From Cladophialophora immunda (lineage: Eukaryota; Ascomycota; Eurotiomycetes; Chaetothyriales; Herpotrichiellaceae): 64,000 nucleotides of DNA. The position numbers were made by a program, and so were the translations under genes. The stretch lies in contig NW_015622542.1 of NCBI RefSeq assembly GCF_000835495.1, positions 6,160,485-6,224,484 of the forward strand. Reading direction: 5' to 3'. Below are positions 45,626 to 57,837 of the stretch, one piece after another. The notes under the pieces were generated by a model. It made no database searches and was not told where the DNA came from. It saw only the letters and a list, made by a program, of their open reading frames with translations. The number at the start of each line of letters is the position of its first letter. Within the stretch, counting starts at the first letter, position 1.

Positions 45626-46483
45626 CAGCCATCGGTCTCAGTTTTTTCTCAGGTTGCGACCCCTGCCACTTGGCGCTTCTCAACAGAACGTGAGATCATC
45701 TCAGGTACGGGCGTAATGGGCACTTTAGGTCTAGGCCAGATGTTGTAAATACAAGAAATAGCACAACTTGGACTAGCTTTATGCAGCACCACCGTATGCA
45801 CAAAGGCATGGGAGACAAGGACACGAGGGGAGGCAAGGGCAGCTCGAAAATCAACCGGAAGGCTTTTCCCACTTTGACTGGTGCATGAAATCAAATCAAA
45901 TCAAATCAGTCCGCGAGGATGATATGCTTTTGGGTGTGTCGACTAGTAGCATGATATTGTAGCGCAGCCCCCGGTACCCCGCAAAGATCAAGTTACTGGC
46001 GGGTTTGGAGTGCGTCTTAAGGGCAGCAGGGGGGAGAGGGGGAATGGGGAGGGGGTTTGTTGAAGGCGGGTATCGCGGGCAGCCTCTTGTAGGGCTTGCA
46101 GGCTGGACAGTGCTAGTAGTTTACGGAGTACGGAGTACGCAGTGCGCAGTGCGCAGTGCTGGGATGGCGGCGGGCAGGCGATCCTGCATGGCCACACTAA
46201 AAATTTCCCTTCGGCTGACCACTGACCAGCCCTCGCACCCACCATAGTGCGGGAGACGGCGAGACGGTCACAGGCCCTGGCATTCACTCATGTGCTCTCT
46301 GTATCCAGAACTACCAGATCGTCTTCTACAAGACCCTACCCGCTTGAATCCAATTTTCGAGGTCGACCTTGTCACCGCATCGCCCATTCTCCTTGCCGTC
46401 GCACTCTTTGGCTGTAATGCGCCTTCGCTTCTACGGAGCGTAGACCCTACTCGCTGTATCGTGGTCTGAGCCTGCCTGCAGCC
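45626..46483. other. Intergenic spacer with short tandem repeats
   Basis: This 858-bp stretch lies between MSP1 and the FarA-like gene. It contains an ATCAA tandem at about 45888-45907 and a 7-bp tandem at 46123-46157. No gene seen. Confidence 0.6.
46123..46157. repeat. 7-bp tandem repeat (ACGGAGT to GCGCAGT)
   Basis: Five consecutive heptamers read ACGGAGT, ACGGAGT, ACGCAGT, GCGCAGT, GCGCAGT. The copies drift step by step from one end to the other, as expected for replication slippage plus point change. TACGGAGTA-type words also occur near 50490. It lies about 330 bp upstream of the FarA-like start codon. Confidence 0.85.
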
Positions 46484-49400
46484 ATGAGTGATCCGAGCCC
46501 ACAATCCGAGTCGCAGGCACCCTCTGCTGCAGCTCCGTCGCAGACATCCAACGATCAGCCCGCCACGAACAGTGCGCCTGCGAGTCAAACTCCAGGCCAC
46601 CCAAGCTTCAGAAGGTACATAGTTGTTGCGAGACTTCTGCTTCCATTGCTGCATTTGCTAACGCACCGTCCAGGCAGCGCGCATCTCGAGCGTGTGGTAA
46701 GCTCACCTCCTCTTCCTGAACTTCCTTTTTATCTTGCGACGGCGCGGGTCATGCGGGCAACGTGGTTTTGGCGGTTCGCGTAGTGGGTGGTCTTGCTTCT
46801 CTTGCAAGTCGAAAGAATGTCACAAATGCTCCTGCGGACATGTTCACCTTAATACCATTGTTACTCTGGAGATCGCGATAAACCGAGAACCTCGGTCCAA
46901 AAGTGGTACTTGTGATCAATCTGTCGGTGGCAGTTGGAGACAACCTCAGACACCATCCTGGTCCAATGAGCATGTACATACATATGGCGGAAAGCAGTTC
47001 TCAACATTTTGGAAAGCATTACTGACGCTTATACTGTCCAGAAACATGTCACGCCCGCAAAGTATGTTGGCATTCTACCACCGAACCCAAGGGAGACTGC
47101 GAAAGTGGATCGAGTTCTAACACGTCCTTTGGCTTAGGTGCGATGCGATGCAGCATCTCTTGGGTGAGAACCCTCTATTCTGTCACCCTCACCGCTGATA
47201 GCTGATACTGACCGGTTCTAGTGTCCCATGTACAAACTGTGTCGCCTTTTCTATTGAATGTCGGATTCCCATTCCCAAGCGGAAAAGAGCCAGTGCTGCC
47301 CGAGCTAAAGATGAGGAGAGGTAGGACCTTTTCATCTCCTAGACCTCCCATGCTCCAGAGCTTTCGAGGCACCTCATTGCCCAGTAGGTGCGAAACCGGG
47401 AATGCTAACGGACGCGTCAGTGAGACCGGCGACTCACAGCCGGCGGGCACGCCTACAGAGCCTCGCATCGCACGGCCGCCACAGCCTAAGCCCACAGTTG
47501 GCTACAATTCCCCCGATGGCATTCCCTCGACGCAGATGTCAGAGGCGCAAGCCGCCCAACAAGCCGCGAATAATAGCACCATGGCACAGTTCATGAAGCC
47601 CAAATTCGCTCGAGCGCCCATTAAAGAAGCTGGGCGCGTCGCCTATCTTGGGGAGTCGTCAAACCTATCATTACTCGTCCACGACCGGCATGGTACCACG
47701 GACGTCGTTCACTACCCCTTACCAGAGAACATCAGAGGCGCCCGCGCTCGCCTAACAGAGCCCGACCAGATGGAAATAGAGATCCTCCAGCAGAGGGGGG
47801 CATTCCTACTTCCACCCCGTGCGTTGTGTGATGAGCTTGTTGATGCTTACTTTCGCTGGGTCGCTCCTATTGTACCAGTCATCAATCGAAGCCGGTTCAT
47901 GAAGAGATACAAGGATACAAAGAACCCGCCATCGTTGCTGCTGCTGCAGGCCATCTTGCTGGCTGGCTCCAGAGTCTGCACGAACCCGCAACTGATGGAC
48001 GCCACTGGTTCGACCACCCCAGCTGCAATGACTTTTTACAAACGTGCAAAAGCCCTTTACGACGCAAACTATGAAGATGATCGCATTACCATCGTCCAGG
48101 CTTTGATACTGATGGGCTGGTACTGGGAGGGCCCCGAAGGTAAGGGAGCGGTGGCCAACGAATTTGCCGACAACCCCCGGTCTAACATTGCAGCAGATGT
48201 GACAAAGAACGTCTTTTACTGGACCAGAGTAGCCATTGTGGTAGCCCAAGGAGCCGGAATGCATCGAAGGTACTTTGTGACTGTAACTCCAATCCGGAAG
48301 CAAGCTAACTATCTTGAAAGTGTGGAAAGTTCTCAACTGAGCAGACAAGACAAGCGCCTGTGGAAGAGAGTGTGGTGGTCCCTCTTTACGAGAGATCGAT
48401 CAGTCGCAGTGGCCCTCGGCCGGCCCGTTTCGATTAACACGGACGATTCCGACGTAGAGATGATCACGGAGGAAGACTTTATCGAAGACGAGGGTGACCC
48501 GAACCATGACTACCAGGCCGATCCCGTGCACATTCAGTTCTTCTTGCAATATGTCAAACTCTGCGAGATCATGGGCCTCGTCCTGTCTCAGCAATATTCA
48601 GTGGCCTCAAAAGCTCGACGGACCAACGCAATCGATCTGACTCACAGCGACATGGCTTTGGCAGACTGGCTGCAGAATTGCCCTCGTGAAGTATACTGGG
48701 AACGCTCACGCCATCATTTCTGGTCTGCACTTCTGCATTCCAACTACTAGTAAGCGTGTTGCGTTTGAAACCTGGATCAGATATTGACAACTTTCACAGC
48801 ACCACGCTGTGCTTGCTGCACCGAGCCCATATGCCGCCAGCAACCGCAAAACCCCATGACTATGAAAATGTCGACATGGCTTACCCTTCCAGGACGATTG
48901 CCTTCCAGGCTGCTGGGATGATTACTTCAATTATGGAAAACCTTCTTGCTCATGACCAAGTCAAATACACGCCTGCGTTCATGTAAGTTGGTCATATTGG
49001 ACATCTGTTTGGATACTAAAGCTTGTTGTAGTGTGTACAGTTTATTCTCCGCACTCATTATGCACGTCTACCAAATGCGGTCTTCGGTCCCATCGGTGGT
49101 AGCTGCGAGCCAGGAGCGCATCAACGTCTGCATGAACGCCTTGAAGGAGGTTTCGAAAGTCTGGCTGGTTGCCAAAATGGTCCACACGCTGTTCGAGTCC
49201 ATTCTCGGCAACAAAGTGCTGGAGGAGAGGCTCCAAAAGGCCACCGGGAAAAAGGCTCAGAGGGCCAAACTCAACCAACGTGATCAAGGTCAAAACCAGG
49301 CCAACGGCAATTCGAACGGGATCGGAAGTGCCACCCCTATACCCGCACCGCCGCCGGCACCGCCAGCAAATCCAGCTAAGCGCAAGTTCGACGACATCGA

Positions 49401-50079
49401 TCTTGCCTTTAACGTTGGGCCGCCAGCCCCTCAAATGTCCTACGAGCGTTCCCGACCTCAAACACCTGCTGTTACGCCTTCTCGCGAGATCCCGCAACAG
49501 CAGCAGCACAACTTCTTGGGCTCACCTCCACTACAGAATGAACAGTATTTACCCCCCTCGCGGTCTCGAGGCGCGTCACGTTTGCCGTCACGAGGACCTA
49601 CACGGGCCAACTCTCCGTTCAACGGGTATTCAATCCCTGCAACACCGCCGGACTTGTTCTTGGTCACCAGAGACTCTCCAAATATCTCTCAACAGCTGTG
49701 GGAAAATTTTCAGCCCGATCAACTGTTCCCCGACGGCACGATTGGAGATGTGGTTGGTTTCAGCACCAGTCCCATTCTGAACCATGCGGTAGATCCTCAA
49801 CTACAGCAACTGCAGGGACAACAAACAGCGATGAACGCAGGCGGACAACCAATTCCCCATATAGATATATCAGGTCAGGGACAGCAGCAGCCCCAAGTAT
49901 GGCCACCTGGCATGCAAGGGATGATGGGCGCAGCCATGGAATTGCCTGACAGCGACGGGTGGTCGACGAGTTCGCTCGGAAACGCGCCTGTGGCGCCCAC
50001 GACACTCAACGTGGAAGACTGGTTCCAGTTCTTTGGGATCAATGGCGAAATGGCGGGCATGAACATGGACGGGACGTAG
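46484..50079 (+). CDS. farA: Zn2Cys6 regulator of fatty-acid/cutin genes, FarA/CTF1 family
   Basis: Ten exons: 46484-46614, 46674-46696, 47042-47061, 47138-47163, 47222-47320, 47385-48139, 48197-48269, 48321-48749, 48800-48982, 49032-50079, about 928 aa. The zinc cluster RQRASRACETCHARKVRCD...CTNCVAFSIEC (C-x2-C-x6-C-x9-C-x2-C-x6-C) is built across exons 2-5, three of which are only 20-26 nt. Then come GRVAYLGESSNLSLLVHDRH, VVHYPLPENI and the Fungal_trans middle region (RLWKRVWWSLFTRDR), with a Gln/Pro-rich tail ending in NVEDWFQFFGINGE. FarA/FarB and Fusarium Ctf1 bind CCTCGG and activate beta-oxidation or cutinase genes. The acceptor of exon 6 is ambiguous (47361, 47385 or 47388 all keep frame). 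FarA versus FarB is not settled. Confidence 0.92.
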
Positions 50080-51700
50080 GCTTTCTGTCTGGGTGCATGT
50101 GATGCTGGCCTCAGAGTCGAATCCAAGGCAGAAGACAAGGCAGGCTGGCCACTATTTCAGGGAGGACAGCCCCCTTGAGCGATTTAGTTGCAAAGACGAG
50201 ACTCTCTGTACAAAGGCGGTCCAGTGATACGAGTCTGGCTTGAACATTGAAACGGACCGACGGATGGGTGGGTATCGGATGATGATGCTATAACTATGTA
50301 CATTCAAGAAGAGATGATGGATCTTTGCGAATGTAACAATAAAAGTCTCGCATATGATAGGTAGCTAAATGTGTTTGGGGAACGTGAGTCTGGATCAGAG
50401 AGGATGGAGTTCTAGAACCACGGATAGTTTAGATCTTAGACTTCCGACCTCCAACCTCAGGCTATCTCCAAGTAGAGCACAGGAAGGAGATACGGAGTAC
50501 GATGAAGGCTATTGTCTTGGGGGAGGAGAGTTTCCATCCTTCGAGTCGAGTGACCATTGATCCATGAGGCAGAAGAGACTTTTTCTCCCCATGTGACTTG
50601 GTTTCTACGAGTACTCAGCTCGCATACTGGGACCAGGTTATTCGCTCGCTTGGGGCTGCTCTCATGGGGGTTAGTTTAGCTGGCCACAGTCTCGCAAACC
50701 AAAGGCTGGCAGACCAACTGACCTGACCGACTTGACTGGCTCTGGGCTTACTTTAGGGTGCAGAAGGGGGAAGTTACTTCGGTTCTGTCCGCTTGGCCAT
50801 TGCTGGTTATTTGGGTCGATTCCTCTGCTTGGTGAGTGATTTGAGTGGGTTTATTGGCGGCCTCTGTGTCTCGGCTGACATTTGGGTTTTGGTGTCTCCA
50901 GGTAAGAAACTCTGGTTTACTGTTTACCTTCCCACCTACGCACCACCCAAGAAAACACAGCCACACAACGAGCGCTTTCACACCTTATCCTCCGCATCTG
51001 TCAATTGACGCACGCCTCCAGGCTGTGACGAGCATGGGCACCGTTGCCATGAAACATGCGGGCGCAGTCCCTACCCTCCACAAGGAAACAGCCGCGAAAC
51101 GCTATGGCACAGCCGGAGTGTATTAGGCTGAATGTGTTTTACGGATCAGGCAAGTCTACGAAAGAGATGGAGACAATCAAGACAGTGAGAACGACAGTCT
51201 GGGTCTAGCTTGGCTGGGCCTGGGCCTTTTCGTCACTGGCGACGTTATTTTGCTCACCTTGTGATGCTACTTGCTATTGCTACTACAGCTACAGCTCGAT
51301 GACGACTGCTACACCAAACCTCAATAACACCCAACGGCTAAGCTGGGGAGAGGCAGAGTGGGGAGCGACAGGATGTTTCTATAGAAAGATCATGGGGAAG
51401 AAATGTGGGAACAGGGCGCTATCAACATATAAAGAACCGCCCCTTTTCTATATGGCCTCGTTGATGTGTCAGACATTCATTCAGCAATAAAGATCATCCG
51501 GGCGACTGAGAGACACAAAGAGGCACAACATTCAACAGGAATCAAACATCCTCGGGGCCTTCGGATACATTCTCACACTCTCACACATCCACCGCTCCTC
51601 GCCATCATACAGTCTAGTCCTAGCCTGTTCAACTCTCACCAATTTTTCTTTTCTTGCTTCAAATTGAACAGCCCTTGTGAGATCGCGACATTATATCACT
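50080..51700. other. Long intergenic region
   Basis: This 1.6-kb stretch lies between the FarA-like gene and the Ser-rich gene. Frames below 105 codons have no motif. CT-rich pyrimidine stretches near 51575-51665 precede the next ATG and look like a fungal core promoter/5' UTR. Confidence 0.55.
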
Positions 51701-52426
51701 ATGCCAGCAGCGGTCCCCTCAACGTCCATTGCACCCCTGATCGTCACGAGCACGACAGGAACCACGATCCAGGCCCTTGACTACTTGACGGGCGAGACGT
51801 CCGGGATGGCCACCGTGATGGCTGCCAACTACAACCAGGAGAAGACGACGACGAAGGAGAAGAAGAGGCATTGGTGGTCGCGCATCCGCAAGGGGAGACC
51901 GTGTCGCCAGATGGAGACGCTGGAGACCGCCCAGCCGAGTCGTAGCTCGAGCCGGGGGCCCCGACCGCTCGACGAGGACATGTTCCCTCGGAGGATCCGC
52001 ACCAACAGTTCTCAATCCGTGCCCACGGTGATGAACACGCAGGCTGCGGGGGACGTCTTCGGCGAAGACAGCGGCCTGGACGCCATGGCCGAGCCGCCCG
52101 TCGACATCACCACCGCCGCCAGCCCCAGCAGCTCGGTGTTGACCTCCAGCGTCGACTCCTCCCCACGCAGCAGCTGCAGTAGCAGCAACAACAGCTTCGG
52201 CTCAGACGCCTCGCGAACCACGATCGACGGCGCCCGCTCCAGCATGTCGTCGGACCGCCAGAGCAGGGCCAGCGGCACGAGTGTGGCGCGACTGTATGAG
52301 GCGCTGGGCACGCGGGCCATCATGAAGGAACAGAAGAAGTTGCAGAACTACCGCGCTCGACAGGGCATCCTGGACGATCGCGCCCTGGATACTGTGGTGC
52401 TGGGGGGCGCCTTTGTGATCATGTAA
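51701..52426 (+). CDS. Ser-rich protein of unknown function
   Basis: A single exon of 241 aa from ATG 51701 (MPAAVPSTSIAPLIVTSTTG). The upstream CT-rich leader and strong third-position GC bias support coding. Residues 45-65 are basic and Trp-containing (TKEKKRHWWSRIRKGRP). The middle is low-complexity Ser/Thr/Asp (SSSVLTSSVDSSPRSSCSSS). The C-terminal 45 residues appear ordered: SVARLYEALGTRAIMKEQKK, then YRARQGILDDRALDTVVLGG. I do not recognise the family. A basic/WW segment plus an ordered tail after a disordered linker suggests an adaptor, but nothing shows its role. No signal peptide or clear membrane helix. Confidence 0.72.
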   Translation: MPAAVPSTSIAPLIVTSTTGTTIQALDYLTGETSGMATVMAANYNQEKTTTKEKKRHWWSRIRKGRPCRQMETLETAQPSRSSSRGPRPLDEDMFPRRIRTNSSQSVPTVMNTQAAGDVFGEDSGLDAMAEPPVDITTAASPSSSVLTSSVDSSPRSSCSSSNNSFGSDASRTTIDGARSSMSSDRQSRASGTSVARLYEALGTRAIMKEQKKLQNYRARQGILDDRALDTVVLGGAFVIM

Positions 52427-53059
52427 TTTCGTGCTGTTTCCAAGGGCCCTCGCCTCTCTGGCTGGTTCAGGTGGCCTCTTGCCTATTTTTTGGGATATCT
52501 AGAACAGGAAAACAATGCGACCTCTGTTACGGAGTTTATTACTAGCCGAGCTCTTGCGCACTGTTTCCTTTGCTTCGAGTCTCCAGAGTTGTGCATAATA
52601 TCCGAACATCATCCCGTGTGACTCCAATGCAGTAGGAGAAGCAGGAGAGCTCATGGATAGCTTAGGAATGGGAGCATGCGCCATTCGCCGCATGTGCATG
52701 GGCATGGGCATGTGATTGTCGTTCCAAAGTATCAGACAAAGCCCCTATAGCCTGCCATCTTGTTGACTTCCGGAGGCTCGAAGCCACACGAAAAAGTCCC
52801 ACGCGCATTCATGATGGGCGGCAGGCGTGTTGCCTGGCAAGATGGGTCTGCTTCCCGTGCCGCAGCACAGGAAGTCATGAAAGCATGGGTAGGACGACTC
52901 CTCGCTTTCATCCCGTAGGGTTCAAAGTCTGTCCAAGGTCCCGGCTCCCGAGTCGTGTCTTCCACCATGAGACTCTGCTCAGAATGGACTTGGAAGGCTG
53001 CCATTGGGCGTCAGTCGGGATGTCTTCCCCACTCATGGAGCAATCGATCCTATCCTTTC
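52427..53059. other. Convergent intergenic spacer
   Basis: This 633-bp stretch lies between two 3' ends. A short CATGGGCATGGGCATG repeat is at about 52694-52712. No gene seen. Confidence 0.5.
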
Positions 53060-55029
53060 CTACGCTCTTAGAACCTTTGATATCGTTTCGGCACTGCATC
53101 TCGCAAAGGCGTCCACCATGCCCTCCATCCCAGGCCATTGCTCTTTGCACCAGGAAAGCAAGACTAGACAATCGTTCGACACGCTCAGCAGGTCCGAGAA
53201 GTCGAGCCTCGTTTCTTGATTTCCGGCCCCTTGAGAATCTCGGAAGGGTTCGGGGCTGAGAGAGGATGGGCCTCGGATCTCGATGGCGGACTCGAGAGAG
53301 AGAAGGGCATAGGATATTAGCGTCATGCCCGCCTGGAAGATCGAGTATGCGGCGAGGAAGGTTACGGGAAAGATGGATAGGGGTGAAGTGGGCGTCGTCG
53401 AGCGAATAACACGAGTGTACAACCTCAGAAGAGCCTTCGAGGAGTAATAAGGCTCCGAGGTGATGGTAAGGGAGTGGGTCGGCTGGAAAGGATTTCGCGG
53501 TGATGGACCATTGTGCCGAACGGTGGCCAGGGCCTCGAGAAGCTGGCGTTGGAAGAGGAAGAGAACCGAGGAGTGGTACATGATGTCGTGTGTGACCTCG
53601 CCCACTCCCGTGGGATTCTTGCTGGCGTTGATGAAGGGGCTTTGGCTGGGGTTTTGGTACCATTGTCGCAACGCCGCGTGTTGCTCGAGAAACCAGCTCA
53701 GCCTGGGGAGGGGGCTGGAAGCAGAGAGGTAAATCTCAGTGTAGATTTCTGAGCGGAGGAACATCAAGTGGAATCCTTGAGCGGCCGACATCTTCTGTCT
53801 TGATCCGTCGTCCAAGAGTGCCGCGTCTTTGGGTATGGTCGGATACTCCGTGGTGATGATAGAACTGGGCAGATCTGAAGGTCGACCAAAACATTGCCCT
53901 ACCAAGCGCTCTATGGAGTACAGGCTCCAGAAGGCTGTCCTCCTCCAGGACTTTTCATCTTCACTCTCCAATATCGAGTGTCCTTGTTCAGTGTGATAGC
54001 CTAGCTGGACGCTCAAGCGACAGGCGAAGTCTAGGATTTTCCATATGTTGCCTTTGCGGGGATTGAAAAGACAATAAATCACGAGAAGGAGTAGGGCTTC
54101 CAGGGACTGGGGAGAGACTTCTGCCGTCACTTCCTCGACATACCTCACGGCCTGCGCATAGAACTGATTGCCGTACGCGACGAGGCGGGGACTGTGCCGA
54201 GCCTTAGCGGCGCAGGATATAGAACACATCATGGCGATGCGGAAGCATTGATACTTTTCGATCTGTTGCATCGTGTCTGTGTCGAACTCCAGAGCTCCAC
54301 TCCTTGCCAAAAACGTATCAAGGTCCTCGTCCAGGTGAGTGCCGCCAACACAAGGATGTATGACATTGATGGATGCCATGTAATCCGCAATTAGTGACTG
54401 CACAAAATCTCTTCCGGTATCAAAGACTGCGGTGGGGGCCACGGAATCCAAGTCTCGATCATGACCGTCCTGGCTTGAAAGGAGAGGGTCCAAGGAACCC
54501 GCAGGACTGAAAAGATTTCTATCGGAAGCCAACGCTAGGACCTCCACTGCAAGCGCAAAGACGGAACTCGACCCATAGAATCGGGAAGTCAATCCATTGA
54601 CGCTGGGAATAGGGAAATGGCTGTTGAAGTCTCCCCCATGATCACAATCGAATACTGATTCTGGGAGGGAAGGAGAGTTGCTTTGCGCTTGATGCGTCTC
54701 CAATCGATTTGGAATATTGTCAGGGATAGAATTTCGGCCGGCATCAGCCTCTAGTGTCAGAGCGGCGTGTTTTGCTTTGAGGCTGTCCAGTCGCAAGGTG
54801 AGAGACTGGATATACCTGCTTCGAGTCAGGGAAGAGGCCTTCGTTGGACCAGGCACACAACATACTTTCGGGACAGCGTCTGTTGCAGTGCATGGTCGAA
54901 AATAGTGCAGTCGACCTTTGCACTTTGGCACAGTCGACAGGCCGGCATCTGGGGGTCGCATCTCTTTCTCAGCCGTCGACACCGTTGACAAGACGGCAGC
55001 GACTGCAGCGCATAATGCAGCTCTTCCAT
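53060..55029 (-). CDS. Zn2Cys6 transcription factor with Fungal_trans domain
   Basis: Exons 55029-54866 and 54815-53060 with a 50-bp intron encode 639 aa. The zinc cluster CQRCRRLRKRCDPQMPACRLC...C (C-x2-C-x6-C-x6-C-x2-C-x6-C) occupies about residues 14-41. The junction joins QTLSRK to YIQSLTLRLDSLKAKHAAL, a short coiled-coil dimerisation stretch. The Fungal_trans domain follows at about 200-420 (VIYCLFNPRKGNIWKILDFA, TAFWSLYSIERLVGQCFGRP). It is divergent from an NCS1 permease, suggesting a pathway-specific activator. Target sites of the CGG-N-CCG type are expected in the shared promoter but I cannot assign one. Confidence 0.92.
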
Positions 55030-55999
55030 GACTTGTCACAGTGCTGAGCTGAGTAGCTCTCTGCTCATGGGCGTCGATGAATCTGTTGATCTGTACGGAT
55101 TACGATAGTGAACGAGGAAAGCGCCACTGGGTTTTGGCAGGAGCATACGAGAGCGACTGATAAGCGGACTATTTGGGACTAGCGCCTCTCCACCAGGCCG
55201 TGAGGCATCACGTGACAGTCCAGCCCCTTAACTTCAGCCTCAGGAAGATTCCTTCGCATTTCTCGCTGCTTTGGGCCACTGACTGTCTCTCAGGTCTTGC
55301 TTGTATTCCTCCTCTGTCCACAACGTAAATGTACATTGTTCCCAGTCATTCTGGATCGAGAGCGCTCCGTGTCAGCCCCAGCCTCCATCCAAGTCTCAGG
55401 AGTACCCCGCCTGGATCATGGTTACAGGCTCTCCTTGAATATGCCAAGCTTTCGCGAAAGTCCTAGACCTGTGCTTATCGCTGCAGCCCGCCTTCTTACT
55501 CCTTTATCTGCCGTGCTCTGGCAAGCGGCTAGAGCTAAATGATAAAGTCCAACAGCCCCATTTCGCCCTGATTGGTGTAAATGAGGGTAAGGCTTTGGGT
55601 ATCGCGTCTGCGGAAAGTTAACCTGATGTCCGAGCATTTGAACGACATCAAGATTATGACGCTTTATCAGGTCGCTGGTGCCGAGGGTGTCGGTAAGACA
55701 ACTCAGGGACTTCCAATTCCATCCAAAGCATCCTCAGCGGTCAGGCTGATGCTAAAGGGTGCAAAAGAAGCCTAGAACAAGACTGCGTCTTGCCTCTAGA
55801 CCGTATTTGCTTCGGAGATTCACGACCTATCCCCAGATAAGCCACAAACGACACACTCGCGCATCTTCTTGTACCCAGCTGCAACCTCTATATTACAAAA
55901 CCAAAGATATGGCCGTGCCTCAAGCCTGTGTCTCGAAAGTGCCTTCAATCGCTCACTATTCCTTCTCGAATCTCTTCTCGTGATAGCCTGGTAACCGCC
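55030..55999. promoter_or_regulatory. Divergent promoter, Zn2Cys6 factor / NCS1 permease
   Basis: This 970-bp region lies between divergent starts and is the likely control region of the permease. No gene recognised within it. Confidence 0.45.
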
Positions 56000-57837
56000 A
56001 TGTCTGTGGCGAAGATGGACGCCACGGGGACCTCGACGCCGATCATGGACGAAGAGAAATTGTCGATGCACGCCGACCAGCGCCCTGTTGACTCCTCTCT
56101 TCCGGAGCTGGGGACAATGGAAGGCCTTGGAAATAGTGCCCCCCAAACGTCGTGGCAGAAATTCGCAAACTGGATGGAGACTCGTGCTAATGTGGAAGCC
56201 CGCGGTATCGAACGCGTGCCGGAGTCCAGTCGACAGCGCAAGGTTTCGATGAAGGACCTCTTCCAAATCGGCATCGTCTGGTTCTCGGCCAACTGCACTG
56301 CCAACAACATGACTGTTGGAGTTCTCGGACCAATCGAGTTCCACCTCGGCTTGAAGGACGCAATGCTGTAAGATTTTTGGCATTTCCGGAAGCCATAGAA
56401 GTGTACGCTGAACAAGAGACCAGGATCTGCGCGTTCGGAAATATATTCGGCGCCATGTGTACGGCATACATTGGTACATTCGGACCCATGTCTGGTAATC
56501 GAACATTGGTATGCTACTCAGCTCCCATTCCTTCAGCGAGGCTCGCCCGAACTTATATCTGGAATAGGTGAACGCACGATACACGATGGGATGGTATCCA
56601 TCTCGACTGGCCGCTCTCTTCAACGTCGTCGTGCAAATCGGGTGGGGCCTGGTTGATTGTCTGGTTGCTGGCTTGATCCTCTCCGCCGTCAATGGGGGAG
56701 GCATGACTGTTATTGTCGGAGTTATCATTGCAGCATTGGGAACCTGGCTCATCATCACGTTCGGCATCAAGTGGTTTCATATCTATGAGAGGTTCGTTGA
56801 GAGCAATACCGACTGATCCCAGATGTCGACGCTGACAGAAAACCTCTCCTAGATATGCCTGGCTTCCCCAAATCTGCGTCCTATTCATCATGGTAGGCAC
56901 GGCCGGCCCGCTCTTCGACACCAGCTCAGCCAGCTCAGGCGAGGGCTCCGTCCTCGCCGGTCACCGGTTGACTTACTTCTTCCTCAGCGCCTCCGGTGCC
57001 CTCGGCTGGTCCGCCTGTGCGTGTGATTTCTTCGTCTACTTTCCCCCAAAGACGTCACGCTGGCAGATTTTTCTGTGGACGACCGTGGGTCTCGGTTTGG
57101 GCAAGATGTTCCCCGAACTGATCGGCATCGGCCTGGGGAGCGGTCTAACCAAGAACCCGGCATGGAAAGCTGCTTTCGCGAAATCCGCGGGGGCTCTGTA
57201 CGTCGAGGGCCTCTCACCATTAAACCAATTCGGCAAATTCTGCGCAGTCCTCCTAGCTCTGGGTATTGTCGCGAACAACGTCGCAGGAATTTATGCTGCT
57301 GCCTTGTCCTTCCAGCTGCTTGACCCGCGATTCGCCCGCATCCCCCGTGTCTTCTGGTGCACCGTCTCCACTATCATCTTCACTGTGACAGCGATCGCGG
57401 GTCGTGCTCATCTGCTCCAGATCTTTATCAACTTCCTCTCGCTGATCGGTTACTGGACCATCATCTGGATCACCATGACCTTGGAAGAGGAATTTCTTTT
57501 CCGAAGAAAACGTGGCTGGTACGACTGGAGTGCATGGAACACTCGCGAACTCCTCCCGATTGGACTCGCGGCCATCACGACCTTTGTGATTGGATGGGTT
57601 GGGGCAATCTTGTGCATGGACCAAGACTACTACACGGGTCCGATCGCTGCCTTGATCGGAGACGGCGCGGATGTAAGGCCACTCAATCACCACTTTCTGT
57701 TTTCTTTGCTCTTTCTCTCGGATTTCAAGTCGCGACTAACTCTTGCTTCTTAGATTGGCCTGCCCGTCGCTGCGTCATGGACAGCTATCATCTATCCAGG
57801 TCTCAGGTACCTGGAATTAAAATATATCGGACGATAG
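56000..57837 (+). CDS. NCS1 permease, Fcy2/purine-cytosine type
   Basis: Five exons (56000-56367, 56424-56508, 56568-56791, 56853-57672, 57754-57837) encode 526 aa. A hydrophilic N-terminus leads to VEARGIERVPESSRQ, then WFSANCTANNMTVGVLGP, GNIFGAMCTAYIGTFGPMSG, RYTMGWYPSRLAALFN and the ALGWSACACDFFVYFP block. These are NCS1 (Fcy-branch) signatures; twelve helices are expected at the plasma membrane. Known substrates in this branch are cytosine, purines and pyridoxine (Tpn1), with proton symport. Intron 3 uses a weak donor (GTTCGT). The C-terminus is short (RYLELKYIGR). Its neighbours suggest an N-heterocycle or related ring as substrate. Confidence 0.94.

Noticed and set aside
52908..53663. 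251-codon same-strand alternative frame
   Set aside because: Overlaps the last exon of the Zn2Cys6 factor in another frame; Pro/Arg/His-rich shadow.
55820..56770. 316-codon antisense frame over the permease start
   Set aside because: Covers permease exons and introns; no family features.
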